DNA of 64,000 bases from Arabidopsis thaliana (taxonomy: Eukaryota > Streptophyta > Magnoliopsida > Brassicales > Brassicaceae): positions 21,145,835 through 21,209,834 of the forward strand of contig NC_003076.8 of NCBI RefSeq assembly GCF_000001735.4. Direction: 5' to 3'. Below, piece by piece: positions 36,246-46,400 of this stretch. A program made the position numbers and the translations under genes. Position 1 is the first letter of the stretch. Every line of letters begins with the position of its first letter. The notes beneath the pieces are model-generated. The model had not been told where the DNA came from and ran no database searches. It was given only the letters and a program-made list of their open reading frames with translations.

Positions 36246-38041
36246 CTAAAGCTCCGTTGTGCAAACGCAGCAAATCTGCATAAACAAAACAATAACACAA
36301 AATAAATAAATTACTAAACTATATTCATAATTAATTATTGTAGGTACCTTTCAGTACATTATATAAAAACGTAAATTAATTTTTCTATTGTGTTCATACC
36401 TTGTTTTGCTGTAACCAAAGGGAAATGCATTCCTCATGGTAGTTATGAGCACATGGCAAAGTCGATAGCGTATCTCCCTCCTTGAAATCAATGATACATA
36501 TCGGACACCTTCAATATTCCACAAACCGATTAAAATCCCAACTTAGACAATATATAACATTGAACAAAGATAGAAAATATATTACTGTATTTTGTTTCAC
36601 AAAAATTGTGTAAAAAATATAAACCGACATACTTCATAAAACAAAATATTGTAGACTGATCACAATATTGATTTTGAAACTATTCATACATATAATGGTC
36701 TTACTGAGTTTTTTCGGATACAAGATTTCTCGTTCTAGACGACGAGGTAAATTTATGAGTTGGTATTTGGCCAATTCTCCTCTTCGACAATCCTTTGTTG
36801 ACTGCTCCGATCGATTCTCCTAATTGATTCAGTTCCTAAATCATCCAAACAAGAGTTAAGCCATCATACCTTTTTTATATTACAATAGAAATTGATAGAC
36901 AACATTATTAATTATGTCTAAATATATACTTCATAAGTCATATTATCAGGATCGATGTTAACATCAGGAGGAAGAGAATGAGTACTGTCGTCAGATGAAT
37001 CATGAGAAGAACTGCCAACATGACTTTGTTGCTGGGTAGATGTCGAACGGTTCACTACAGATTAAAAGTGAAACGTACATATAAAATACGTTTCGCAGAT
37101 ATAAAAATACTACAATTTATCTTTAATGTTGAGAATTTAACGTTTAACATATACCATTTAGGTCTTGGAATTGATGGGTAACATCGTCAGTTAACGCATC
37201 ATGATTCGCCATGTCTTGTGTTTTGGATCAATTTCGACATGCAATATTAGACATTAACCAAAACGCATATATAATTATATAACCACATTACCGACTGAGT
37301 TATTAAAGTAATTATTCGTCAAAAAAAAAAGAGATGCGAAAATAAATATATACACTTACATTCTTGTTCTTGTAGCGATTTAGCAAACTTTTCGTCATCG
37401 CTTAAGGAGATTAGAGAATCTACACAGCAAAAAAAATGTAATGAAATATATATAGTCATTTTTTTAAGGTGTACAAAAAAATATTGGTAAATTACATATT
37501 ATGGCATAGTTAGTACACAATTTACAGTTATTGAACTTTCATGTGACTCAAATTAATATTAAAACTAAAGTAAGAGGCTTTTTTTTTTTTTTGGGAAACA
37601 TGTATTCTTCATAATAAATGCCTCAATTCCTTTCATAATTTGATTTATTAATTTTGAAAGCATAACAAAATTACTTTCCATATTTTGCCATTCTCTTGCG
37701 ACGGCTTGATCATCTGCAATTACAGAACGGTTCACTACAGATTATAGTTTTTAAAAAGAAAAATAAGAAGCTTATACCTAATTGTCATACAATTGGGATG
37801 ATATTGATAACAAGTTCAATGTTACTCAGTAATGATTCTAATTAGATCAATGATTCATCAAAACGAAAAACGAAAAACACACTAGACCGAACCGGGTGGG
37901 ACAATGGTTGACATTAGGTATCGTTATAAACAATTGTTGATGAAACTGCCGACCAATACCTGTTTGATCATCATCATACAGCAAAGATGCCGCAAAGGCT
38001 TCATCCATTTCCATTTGTTTCGATTGCATCATCACTCGCAT
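36246..38041 (-). CDS. RING-H2 E3 ligase-like protein A, tandem array
   Basis: Minus-strand multi-exon gene. Exon 1 starts at 38041 (M-R-V-M-M-Q-S-K-Q) and ends 37960; next exons are 37713-37675, then about 37420, 37212, 37054 and 36838, the RING exon near 36512-36402, and the last exon ending at the stop at 36246. Early exon phases check out. The N-terminal exons each encode a short acidic helix of one type: D-E-A-F-A-A-S-L-L, D-D-Q-A-V-A-R-E-W, D-D-E-K-F-A-K-S-L-Q-E-Q-E. These resemble MIU/UIM ubiquitin-binding motifs. A Ser-rich region (H-V-G-S-S-S-H-D-S-S-D-D) precedes the RING-H2: C-P-I-C-I-I-D-F-K-E-G-D, L-P-C-A-H-N-Y-H-E-E-C-I, W-L, and finally I-C-C-V-C. The RING resembles BIG BROTHER-type ligases. 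Substrate unknown. Near AT5G52140 by position. Confidence 0.82.
37723..37744. repeat. Duplicated exon-edge fragment in RING gene A
   Basis: About 20 bases reading acggttcactacagatta occur at about 37726-37743 and again at 37049-37066, where they form the splice acceptor and first codons (V-N-R-S) of a real exon. The extra copy sits directly upstream (minus strand) of the second coding exon, like a decoy acceptor. Confidence 0.7.
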
Positions 38042-38399
38042 GTTATAACAAAAAAAAAAGACGACCTGAGAGTGAGGGATTGAAGGCAAAGATTGATTTA
38101 AGCTTTGTCAAAAGGATTCAGATAGTTTATATTTCTCACCACTCAACCATTTTATAGTAACCTTAATTATGTGGGTTTATGTTTTTTTGTAGCCTTTCTT
38201 TGGAAGTTACTTTTTGTCATTATTGAAATTGATGAGGAAGATTGCAACTCACATTGATTAGATCAAATAAAGAGGTTATTAGCACGCCAAATATATTTGC
38301 TTCATGTGTGTGTGTGATTAAGGGATCATTTGATGCATGTATAATCTCCATTAATTACTACTGATATTTCCGATTTTTATGTTTGCTGTAAAATAATTG

Positions 38400-38624
38400 T
38401 CTACTATTTTAAAGTGGAGATTTCGTTTTGTTTTTTGAAAAATCAAAACCACACCTTTTTAATGAGTCAATAATTTTGATAATACATATATAGTACTAGT
38501 TGTGATAGCACTATTATATCATTCCATACCAACAATATACCTAACAAAAAAGTTTTGAAAGAAAAAAAAAACCAACACATATGAAATATATAAAACTTAT
38601 GCATAGGCACGAGTTTTCATCTAG
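38400..38624 (+). mobile_element. Miniature Helitron upstream of RING gene A
   Basis: It begins tctactattttaaa (5' TC, typical of Arabidopsis ATREP-type Helitron starts) and ends with a decayed hairpin (cttatgc ... gcacgag), a short spacer ttttcat and ctag followed by T. Length about 225 bp, with no coding capacity. Two stem mismatches look like C-to-T type decay. It lies in the upstream region of RING gene A, 360 bp from its start codon. Confidence 0.62.
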
Positions 38625-38731
38625 TTAATGGTAATACTTTATAACTATAGGGTGAATATATGATTGGACGATAACTTTTAATAAATGTCAAAACCGAACA
38701 TTATAGATCGTTGGTCCGACGAGATTTAGTA

Positions 38732-41038
38732 TTATGGATAAACCTCGGCCTTGCAAATGCAGCATACCTGAAAATATAGAAATATACATAATAGATTGAT
38801 TAGAATACGATAAATGAGAAAATGTATATTACACAATACATGGTAGATATGTACACTTGTTTTTTAATAAATATTTAGACTGAATTTATGTTCATACCTT
38901 GTTTTGTTTCAGCCATTGTGAAATGCAATCTTTATGATAGATATGTTTACATGGCAAAGTTGTAATCTTATCTCCTTTTGCATACTCCATTAGACATATC
39001 GAACACCTTAAATATTATCCAAACCAGATCGAACCAAAATTAGATTTATGGTCTAAACCAACACTTATATTTGAAAGCAATAACTTGATTAATGTGATTT
39101 TAGTATCAAAACAAAAATCCAAAAGTGGGACAAAAACTTTTGAACCAAAATGAAAGATATAGTAAAATTATCTTACTGAGAATCATCGGCAACAAACTTC
39201 TTTTTCATATGCAAACAGTACCAAGATTTGGTTTTAGTACCATACTTATGAGTCCGCAATCTAGAGATCCTCTCTTGCGATAATCCTTTACCGACATCTC
39301 CAACCGAGTCTCCTAACTCAGTTAATTCCTGTTAACTCAAATCAAAAGAAAACAACACTGATATATTAGATTTGTTTTCTGGACCATAAGCCATATGTAT
39401 AAAATATATGGATGAAAATGTTGAGTTGGCACGTTACATACCTCATACGTCATATTTTCGGGATCATTGTTCTCATCATCAGTAGGATTGTGGGAAATGC
39501 TTGAAGGACTATGAGTATGCGTATAACGACCCGAGAAGTTCTCACCATCGTCATAGTGAAAAATGGCTCTACTAGACTAAATAATAATCCAAAGCAAAAG
39601 TCTTTTCAGCAAATCATCAATTTACTGACAATTCGCAGGGTTAAGAAAAATATAGAAAATAATTTATTTATTTCGGTTAATCATAAGATCATAAGTTTAA
39701 TGAAAATAAAGATATACTCATTGATGGTGAACAAAATATATTAACTCATTGATTTATCTATGTATAGAGTCCCTAGCTGTATATACTCGATTAAGAAAAC
39801 TACGTAAGTTTTTGTGAGTAATTAATTACCGATGGAGCATCACGTTGAGGTATGTATGAACGATTCACTGGAGATTGAAGGAAATATAAAAGTGTTAGCG
39901 GGAAAAGTATCAAACAAAGCTATGAGAAATTATTTCCGTCGTTATACAATTTAATCATGCTTGCATTTTTTTCTTTCTAAACAAATAGAAAAAAAACTAA
40001 GTAACTTGATGTAATTCAATTTACGAAATTTATATTTAATGTATACCTTGCATGGGGTGGTACTGATGGTGATGTGTTTCTTGGATATCATCTTCCGTAT
40101 TATTTGCCACTAGGTATGATAATACAGTAAAACATTGTACATCATTTTCAATTGGTAAAAATGACTAAATTATTGATCAAGTAAGTGAAAATTATGAAAT
40201 TAAAGAATTTGGTGAAAAATATATACTTACATTCATCATGTTCTTGCAAATATCTTGCAAGTTTTTCATCATCGCTTAGAGAGGGCTGCAGATTAGCTGC
40301 AAAACAAAACAATAAAAATTGGAAATACCATTAAACGATTCATACGTCCCTATTTCATGGTTTTGGAATATGTATGTTAATTATTTAGAGAACATTAGAG
40401 TTGGAAACTTCCACACCTAGGTATATACTAAAACGAAAAAGAAACCTCAAATTATTACATTATAAGATGATATAATCTTTGATGTGTATAGTGATTTCAA
40501 ACTTAGAACAAAGTATATAAATTAAAAGCATAAAAGATATATTACCCTCCAAGTCTTGCAACGTTCTTGCCAATCCTTCATCGTCATGTAAGCAAGAGTG
40601 TACACAAGCTTCTGTAAAATTTCAATACAAATTCGAGGTGGTTATCGTTATGTGACATAAATCCCACATAATTAATTATTAGATCATTAAATAAATGACT
40701 TCAGAAAAAGATCATTATAGAAGAGATAGTAAAAGTACAGTCATTGCTTTGTAAGTCACAAAGATATATTGATAGTGAAAATTTAAAACTAGTTACAAAG
40801 AAAATTATAAAATATTTTGCTATTGAAAACTAAAACCTATATATAAAATGATTTATGTACCTTCTTCTTTCTGAATCTCCAAAGCAATAGCAGCATCGTT
40901 ACATATCGATTTATTTTGATATTGTTGTTGTATCTCCCGACCAATAGCATAATCATTAACCGTCAGTTCTGATAACTCGTTTTGTAAATAGACTGCAATA
41001 TTTTCATCGACAGACGACTGGTTTACAAGCCGAGACAT
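38732..41038 (-). CDS. RING-H2 E3 ligase-like protein B, tandem array
   Basis: Start chosen at 41038 (M-S-R-L-V-N-Q) because the paralogue at 45.4 kb starts M-S-Q-S-L-N-Q; an in-frame upstream ATG at 41116 is possible. About ten exons. This copy has the richest N-terminal repeat set: D-E-N-I-A-V-Y-L-Q-N-E, D-A-A-I-A-L-E-I-Q-K-E, D-D-E-G-L-A-R-T-L-Q-D-L-E (near 40590) and D-D-E-K-L-A-R-Y-L-Q-E-H-D-E (near 40270), each on a small exon, plus a more diverged N-D-Y-A-I-G-R-E-I-Q. They fit the MIU-type ubiquitin-binding consensus. After a linker with P-E-N-M-T-Y-E and H-K-Y-G-T-K-T-K-S-W-Y comes the RING-H2 exon near 38900-39007 (C-S-I-C-L-M-E-Y-A-K-G-D-K, L-P-C-K-H-I-Y-H-K-D-C-I, W-L-K-Q-N-K) and a last short exon V-C-C-I-C-K-A-E-V. 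All RING ligands are present, so it looks functional. Confidence 0.83.
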
Positions 41039-42767
41039 AGATATTTTTGTCGAATTTCTTAACGAAGGAAGTGATGCCTTCGATGAGGATTGATCTCTAT
41101 GTTTTCTCTTAATCACAACAAGAGATTTATACCATAATCTATCTCATCTCTCGATCCTTTCAATAAGAACTTGAATAAAGCTGTCTCTTTCGAGATATGA
41201 TGGTAATTAGTGAAGGCAAACAGAAGATTATATCAATTTAAATGCTTTTCGTACCACCTGTTGAATTTGTGTGATTTTGAATTTTTGAATTTTTTTCTTT
41301 GGCTCCACAGATTTTCTATTTCTCTAAGTTTATATGGTAAAATTCTAAGGCTCCTTTTCACCACGTTGACTTTTATTTATTGCTAGAAATACTCTATATA
41401 TATAAAATTGGGTTTCTTTTTCTATAATGGGTTGTATGTTTCTTTCTAAGTTCTTGACATATAATTTTGAAAATGATTACTAAATCTGTTTATAAATAGT
41501 AAACAATCTTTTGCAATTGATTATGTTTTAAATCCAAACTTTTGCAATTCTTTAACTTTTAAATTATTTATATATTTATTTAAATGGTTTGATTAGTGAT
41601 TATAACCATAATAGTTTGGTGGTAGATTATGTATTTGAATAAAATTTAGGATAAAATACTCTAAAATAAAACATAGAACATTGCCACATGGATTTTGTTA
41701 TGTTAAATATCTTTTCAAAGTTATATTTATTTTATTTTTCCATAAAAATAAATAAAATAAATGTACCCATCATAATTAGAGGCTTGAATGATTTAAACGT
41801 AACCAATGTTTGTAGACAAACGAACCAGAACAAACCACATCGGTATGAGAAACTGTTTTTTCGCATATGATGTAGTGGTGATCATTCACCTTGACCGGTC
41901 ATTTGACTGTTCCCGATGACATCATAAAATTAATCATTCTTCTCTTGCTCTCCTTCTTAAACCTACGTGATTAGTCATTTGACCGATCATGCCTCTCCTC
42001 GTCTCCAAATGTAAGTTTCCTCCACTATTCATCTTAGTCCAAACTCATGGAAAATGTCCATTCTCATCCTAACTTAAATCTACCTATAAAATACCAAAAA
42101 TGAAAATAACCAACTTTTAGCAGTGGAGATAAAAGTACCCAAAAGATTTTAAGATCAAATATCATTTTATGTCTTCTTTCAATCAAGGTAAACTATAAAA
42201 CAACAATTTCGTTATGAAAATTAAGATTGGGGGAAGAGGGAAATCAAATTTAAGGTTTGAGTTCTTCCTATTTTGGGGATTTTCAGCTTTGAAAGTCTGA
42301 ATCCTGTATATAATTATTATTTTTAAGTTAACGTGTCGACTCTCGACCAACAGTAAAATTCTGAACCATTAAAGTTGACATTTCTTGGACTCAGTTTTTG
42401 CATCGTTAAAGAAGATTGAATATCTATGTGATCCACTTTAAATGTTGGGTTTCTTTTGTTTTGGAAAAATTGTAAAAGTTCAAACATTTTCTGATCATTT
42501 GGACAAATGTTTTTGTAATATTCTTCCCTTCACTTTCAATAAGAAATTGTGTTTTCGAGATGTTAATAATTAAGTTTTGTCAAACAAAAATGTTAAAAAA
42601 AATAAGTTAGCTGGATGGTAGTTAGATTCAGAAAATAAGAAATATCAGTAGAGGTGTCGTCGTGAAGATAAGTACAAGGCTACAATCTAACGATAAATAG
42701 CACTACTAGTCTACTAACACCAAGATCCAAGCACATCAAAACCAAAAGTGATATACAGAGAGAAATA
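41039..42767. other. Intergenic DNA between RING gene B and the defensin-like gene
   Basis: Upstream region of RING gene B on the left. A TATA-like ctctatatatataaa lies near 41391, too far out to be its obvious TATA box. No other gene or transposon was recognised. Confidence 0.45.
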
Positions 42768-43167
42768 ATGACCAAATCCGGTTCTATCATTACCGTCCTC
42801 TTCATCGTCTTCATAGTTATCTCTAGTAAGTTAACTTACTTTGCCTTGCTTGAATGTATTTGGTAATAGCTTTATGTTATTGCAAGCAGAAAATTCATGA
42901 TATGCGTTTTCTATATGTTTTGTGTTTATAACAGAACAAATAGAAAGATAGTGATTGCTTGAAAGAATATGGAGGTAAGGTAATATATGTTGGTTTCCCC
43001 TGGCCTTTTGTGCAATTTTGATATTTCTGTCATACTGTTATATAAAGTGTCACAAAGACAAGGGGGCTGATGGCGGAAGATGCCAATAGGGACAGGAAGA
43101 AGGTCATACTAAGTTGACGTGCTTATGCGACTATTGTGACTCTTCGCCCTACCTGATCAAACTCTAA
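42768..43167 (+). pseudogene. Defensin-like (DEFL/LCR-type) gene, looks broken
   Basis: Exon 1 from the ATG at 42768 encodes a classic secretion signal, M-T-K-S-G-S-I-I-T-V-L-F-I-V-F-I-V-I-S, ending at a good donor at 42826. Downstream pieces at about 42945-42975 (D-C-L-K-E-Y-G-G) and 43049-43167 (C-H-K-D-K-G-A, R-C, then L-T-C-L-C-D-Y-C) carry the cysteine pattern of Arabidopsis defensin-like peptides. These peptides are secreted and disulphide-bonded, and act in defence or cell signalling, often in flowers. The coding sequence appears interrupted about once, so I call it a probable pseudogene; another splice plan could change this. It is on the opposite strand to the RING genes and its 3' end meets a MITE. 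Confidence 0.5.
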
Positions 43168-43384
43168 GACTATCTCCATTGCATAACTTCATGTGTGTTT
43201 TAAAGATTAACCATAGTTAAAATTAAAGACATTCTCTTTTTTGGATGTCAAAAATGTTTTCCTTGAAATATTTTAGACACCCAAAAAGGAAAATATCTTT
43301 AATTTTACTCATGATTAATCTATTTTTACCATGGTTGCTCTTGAAGACATCAATGAAAAGTTATGCAATGGAGATGGTTCTAAG
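43163..43384. mobile_element. Foldback MITE
   Basis: The two halves are imperfect reverse complements over almost their whole length: the left end reads gactatctccattgcataac and the right end is its near complement, gttatgcaatggagatggtt. The core also pairs (taaaattaaagacattctc with its partner near 43290). The flanks share tctaag (43163-43168 and 43379-43384), probably the target-site duplication or part of it; a TAA duplication would suit a PIF/Harbinger-type MITE. Length about 210 bp, no coding capacity. The left flank coincides with the final codons of the defensin-like gene. Confidence 0.75.
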
Positions 43385-43438
43385 CGTTCACTAAAACAAT
43401 TTGGCTGCAAATACAGATGCAAGCTAAGGACCATACGT

Positions 43439-43649
43439 TTGGATCTTTTTTTTTCTTAAACTATATTAAAAATTCAATTCAATTGGACTTGGGCGAAGAC
43501 TACAGCAAAGAACTAAAAGTCTAGTTACAAAATTGGTGAATCGGCATTTAACCGGAAAAGAAAAGAAGCTCGCCGCTTGTTAATAGATGCCAACAGACCG
43601 ACCGGAGCCTTAAATCCGGCGGGTTCGAGACCCACCGCTTGGATCTTTT
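43439..43649 (-). mobile_element. Short retroposon with 11-bp target-site duplication
   Basis: The repeat ttggatctttt occurs at 43439-43449 and 43639-43649. Next to the left copy is a T-run, that is, a poly(A) tail on the minus strand. The 190-bp insert is either a 5'-truncated LINE 3' end or a SINE. It contains cgggttcgagaccc on the plus strand, which resembles a tRNA B box but points against the element's direction, arguing against a simple tRNA-derived SINE. Confidence 0.72.
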
Positions 43650-43977
43650 GTTATGTTCTTGTACCCGTTCTAACTATGATTTTATGTAATAAATAATGTG
43701 CATCTTTTGTTATGTTTTTGCTTAAATTTTCCTCATGGTTTTATGTGATAAATAATGTGAATTGTCCAAGTAATGTAATAATGAATAAATGAAAAATTGA
43801 TAAGTATCAAGTGTGTGGTGTTTTAATGGCTTTCAAGGTAACTAGTATTATAAAGAAAAATTGTTATATAAGTTGCTCTTAATAATTATCTTGAATTCTC
43901 ACGAAATTAGAATAACATTAGATCAAAACCCTAGCTTCATATATTGTTAAATCATTACTATCCCACAAGAATTAGCA

Positions 43978-45028
43978 TTATGGAACAACCTCGGCTTGGC
44001 ATTCACAGCATACCTACATAAACAAAACAATATCATCAACATCAGAATATTTAGGTGAGAACATGTTTTTTATGTAACATTCATCTACATTTTTACTTAG
44101 AACAAATATTAAAACTTAAGTTAACATTTCATCAAAAAAAGGACTAATTAGGTTCATACCTTGTTTTCTTTTAACCAATTTGCAATGCAATCCTTATGGA
44201 AGGCATGTTTACATGGTAAGATGGTTATCTTATCTCCCTTCTCATAGTCGGCTATACATATAGAACACCTAGAATATCACACAAACAAAATCAACCAAAA
44301 TTAGAATCCTAGTCGTGACCACAAATTACATGGATCAATCAAAGCCTAACCATAAATTATATGGACTAACCATACAGAATTTGAAGCCACAAGTAGAAAG
44401 ATATTAAAAGATATGATCTTACTCTTTTCTATCAGGAACAAAAGTTTTCTTTGACCACCACCAAGTTTTGCGACTGTACTTTTGAGTTGGTAACCCGGAG
44501 ATTATATTTTCTGGTAATCCTTCTTTATTGACTACCTCGGTTGATTCTCCTGACCCATTTCCGGGATTGTTGTTCTCAATAGCAGTTTGGTTAACAACAA
44601 GGGTAGGCTGATCCTGACGCCTATCACCATCGTTAAGGCCACTTGTGTCCCTACTAGTCTGAAATTTAGTTAAAAGCAATTTTTTTGCCAAATTTAATCA
44701 ATTTTTCCATGAACAACTTGTGTGTGTGTCAATTCTTAAATTTTAGAAAGAATAAGTAATTCAAACGAAAGACTTTATATAAAAGAACCTTGTATAGAGT
44801 TGGAATTACCGAAGGAACATCGGACTGAGGAATGTTCGGAGGATTTTCTACAGATTGAAGAAAACATAGAAAATTATAAAAGAACGTTAGCATTAATAAT
44901 TAAAAAAGCAATTGCAAAGCAACGAAAAAATCTTGTGCATATTAAAGTCCAATTATAAATGAGCTATAGCTAACAAAAAAAAATGTGATGGTAAAACCCT
45001 ACAGAAATGGTATAATTTTTAGCGTATG

Positions 45029-45073
<45 letters not shown>

Positions 45074-45469
45074 TGAATCACCTTCCATGGCATGCAAGGT
45101 TTTTGCTGTTTCTTCATCTTCCTGTAATTGCAACATTTTTGCATAATCTTCATCAGCTTGTATGGACATCGCTTCTGTTAAAAAAAATCAATACAATACA
45201 GATGATTATACTCATGAAAAATATCATGATATTTAACTATAATATAATAAATTTTATATAAAAAAGGAGTAATCATTTTATAAAACATAATTCATACAAC
45301 AATTAACACATGTGGATATACTTTTCAGAAACTATGTAATTGATTTACCTTCGTTTTGTTTGATTTTCAATGCGATATACTGGTCGTTAATCGTTAGGTA
45401 TAAATCATCAAACTGCAAATCTAATGCAATTGCTTCATCAATGGCATCCTGATTTAGAGATTGAGACAT
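43978..45469 (-). CDS. RING-H2 E3 ligase-like protein C, tandem array
   Basis: Starts at 45469 ([19 protein letters not shown]). Exon 1 ends near 45351; the second exon (about 45174-45084) encodes [24 protein letters not shown], two MIU-like helices back to back. Short exon V-E-N-P-P-N-I-P-Q (about 44850-44810) and a linker exon 44670-44423 follow ([24 protein letters not shown]). The RING-H2 exon (about 44272-44160) has [31 protein letters not shown], and the last exon [11 protein letters not shown] completes the final C-x2-C and stops at 43978. All metal ligands are present. Confidence 0.82.
45031..45071. repeat. (TA)n microsatellite in an intron of RING gene C
   Basis: About 20 TA dinucleotides, ending just 12 bases before the donor side of an exon, so length changes could affect splicing. 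Confidence 0.9.
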
Positions 45470-45986
45470 TGGTTTTGATGACTTTTAGAATGACAGAGGC
45501 TAACTGATCGAGAGAGATTGTCCCCAAGATAATCGATCTCTAATCTCTATGCATATGTTATCCAATATATATACATTAAATCATTCAAACCGCAATATTT
45601 CTCATTTATCAAAATCTATTCACAAATCTTTTAATAAATATACATAGATTTCCTGACAGTTAATTTAGTATATAGTGATTTTAAAAGGTTTTAGTTTTTT
45701 TGTATGATCCTATAAAGTTGATCAATGATCACAGTTGTTAAATAAAATGACAGATATTGATTTTAGAATTAAATAGATTACAACACATGTCAAACCATTA
45801 AAAAAAATATTAAATAAATAACTATACCTTTTAGAGAAATAATAGCATTTTAGAACTAACAAAACAATTAAGGTTATAAATGTATTATGACATATAATAT
45901 TGGGAAAATAATATACTATATAAGGTTAGTAGTACAATTATTGAAAAGATTTAAAATAATTATGATTAATCAGATTGTGATATGTG

Positions 45987-46373
45987 TATAATTTATTAAA
46001 TACAATAAAAAGAAACTAAATACAGCAAAATTAAATCATCCAATCTTTGTTGCATGGAAACTCTTCCCGCATTGCGTTTCCCGTTTCGGAAACGGAAACT
46101 CTCGAAAACTCGATAAAAACTTACAAAAACGCATTTTCTAGAATTTTCTGTTTAGAAACACGATGGAAACTCACGTTTCTTTTTGTTGTATTTAGTTTTT
46201 AAACACGATAAAAACATTATAATTTATTAAATACAATAAAAAGAAACTAAATACTGCAAAATTAAATCCGTTACATTACATTAACTGTTAATTAATCATT
46301 ATGACCAAACAAAAACTCTATGGAAACTCACGTTACCATAACCAAATTACATTAACTGTTAATTAATCATTAT
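45987..46373. repeat. Nested direct repeats between RING genes C and D
   Basis: A 51-base block (tataatttattaaatacaa...) occurs at 45987-46037 and 46218-46268 with one difference, and a 28-base block (attacattaactgttaatt...) at 46275-46302 and 46346-46373. Between the first pair lies a cgtttcccgtttcggaaacg-type palindromic stretch with repeated gaaactcacgtt words. The block is probably a partial tandem duplication of transposon-like DNA. Confidence 0.75.
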
Positions 46374-46400
46374 TGTCCGATGAGAATGAGCATTAATATA

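Noticed and set aside
39511-39744. 77-codon plus-strand frame in RING gene B
   Set aside because: Overlaps RING exon and intron sequence on the opposite strand; basic and low-complexity.
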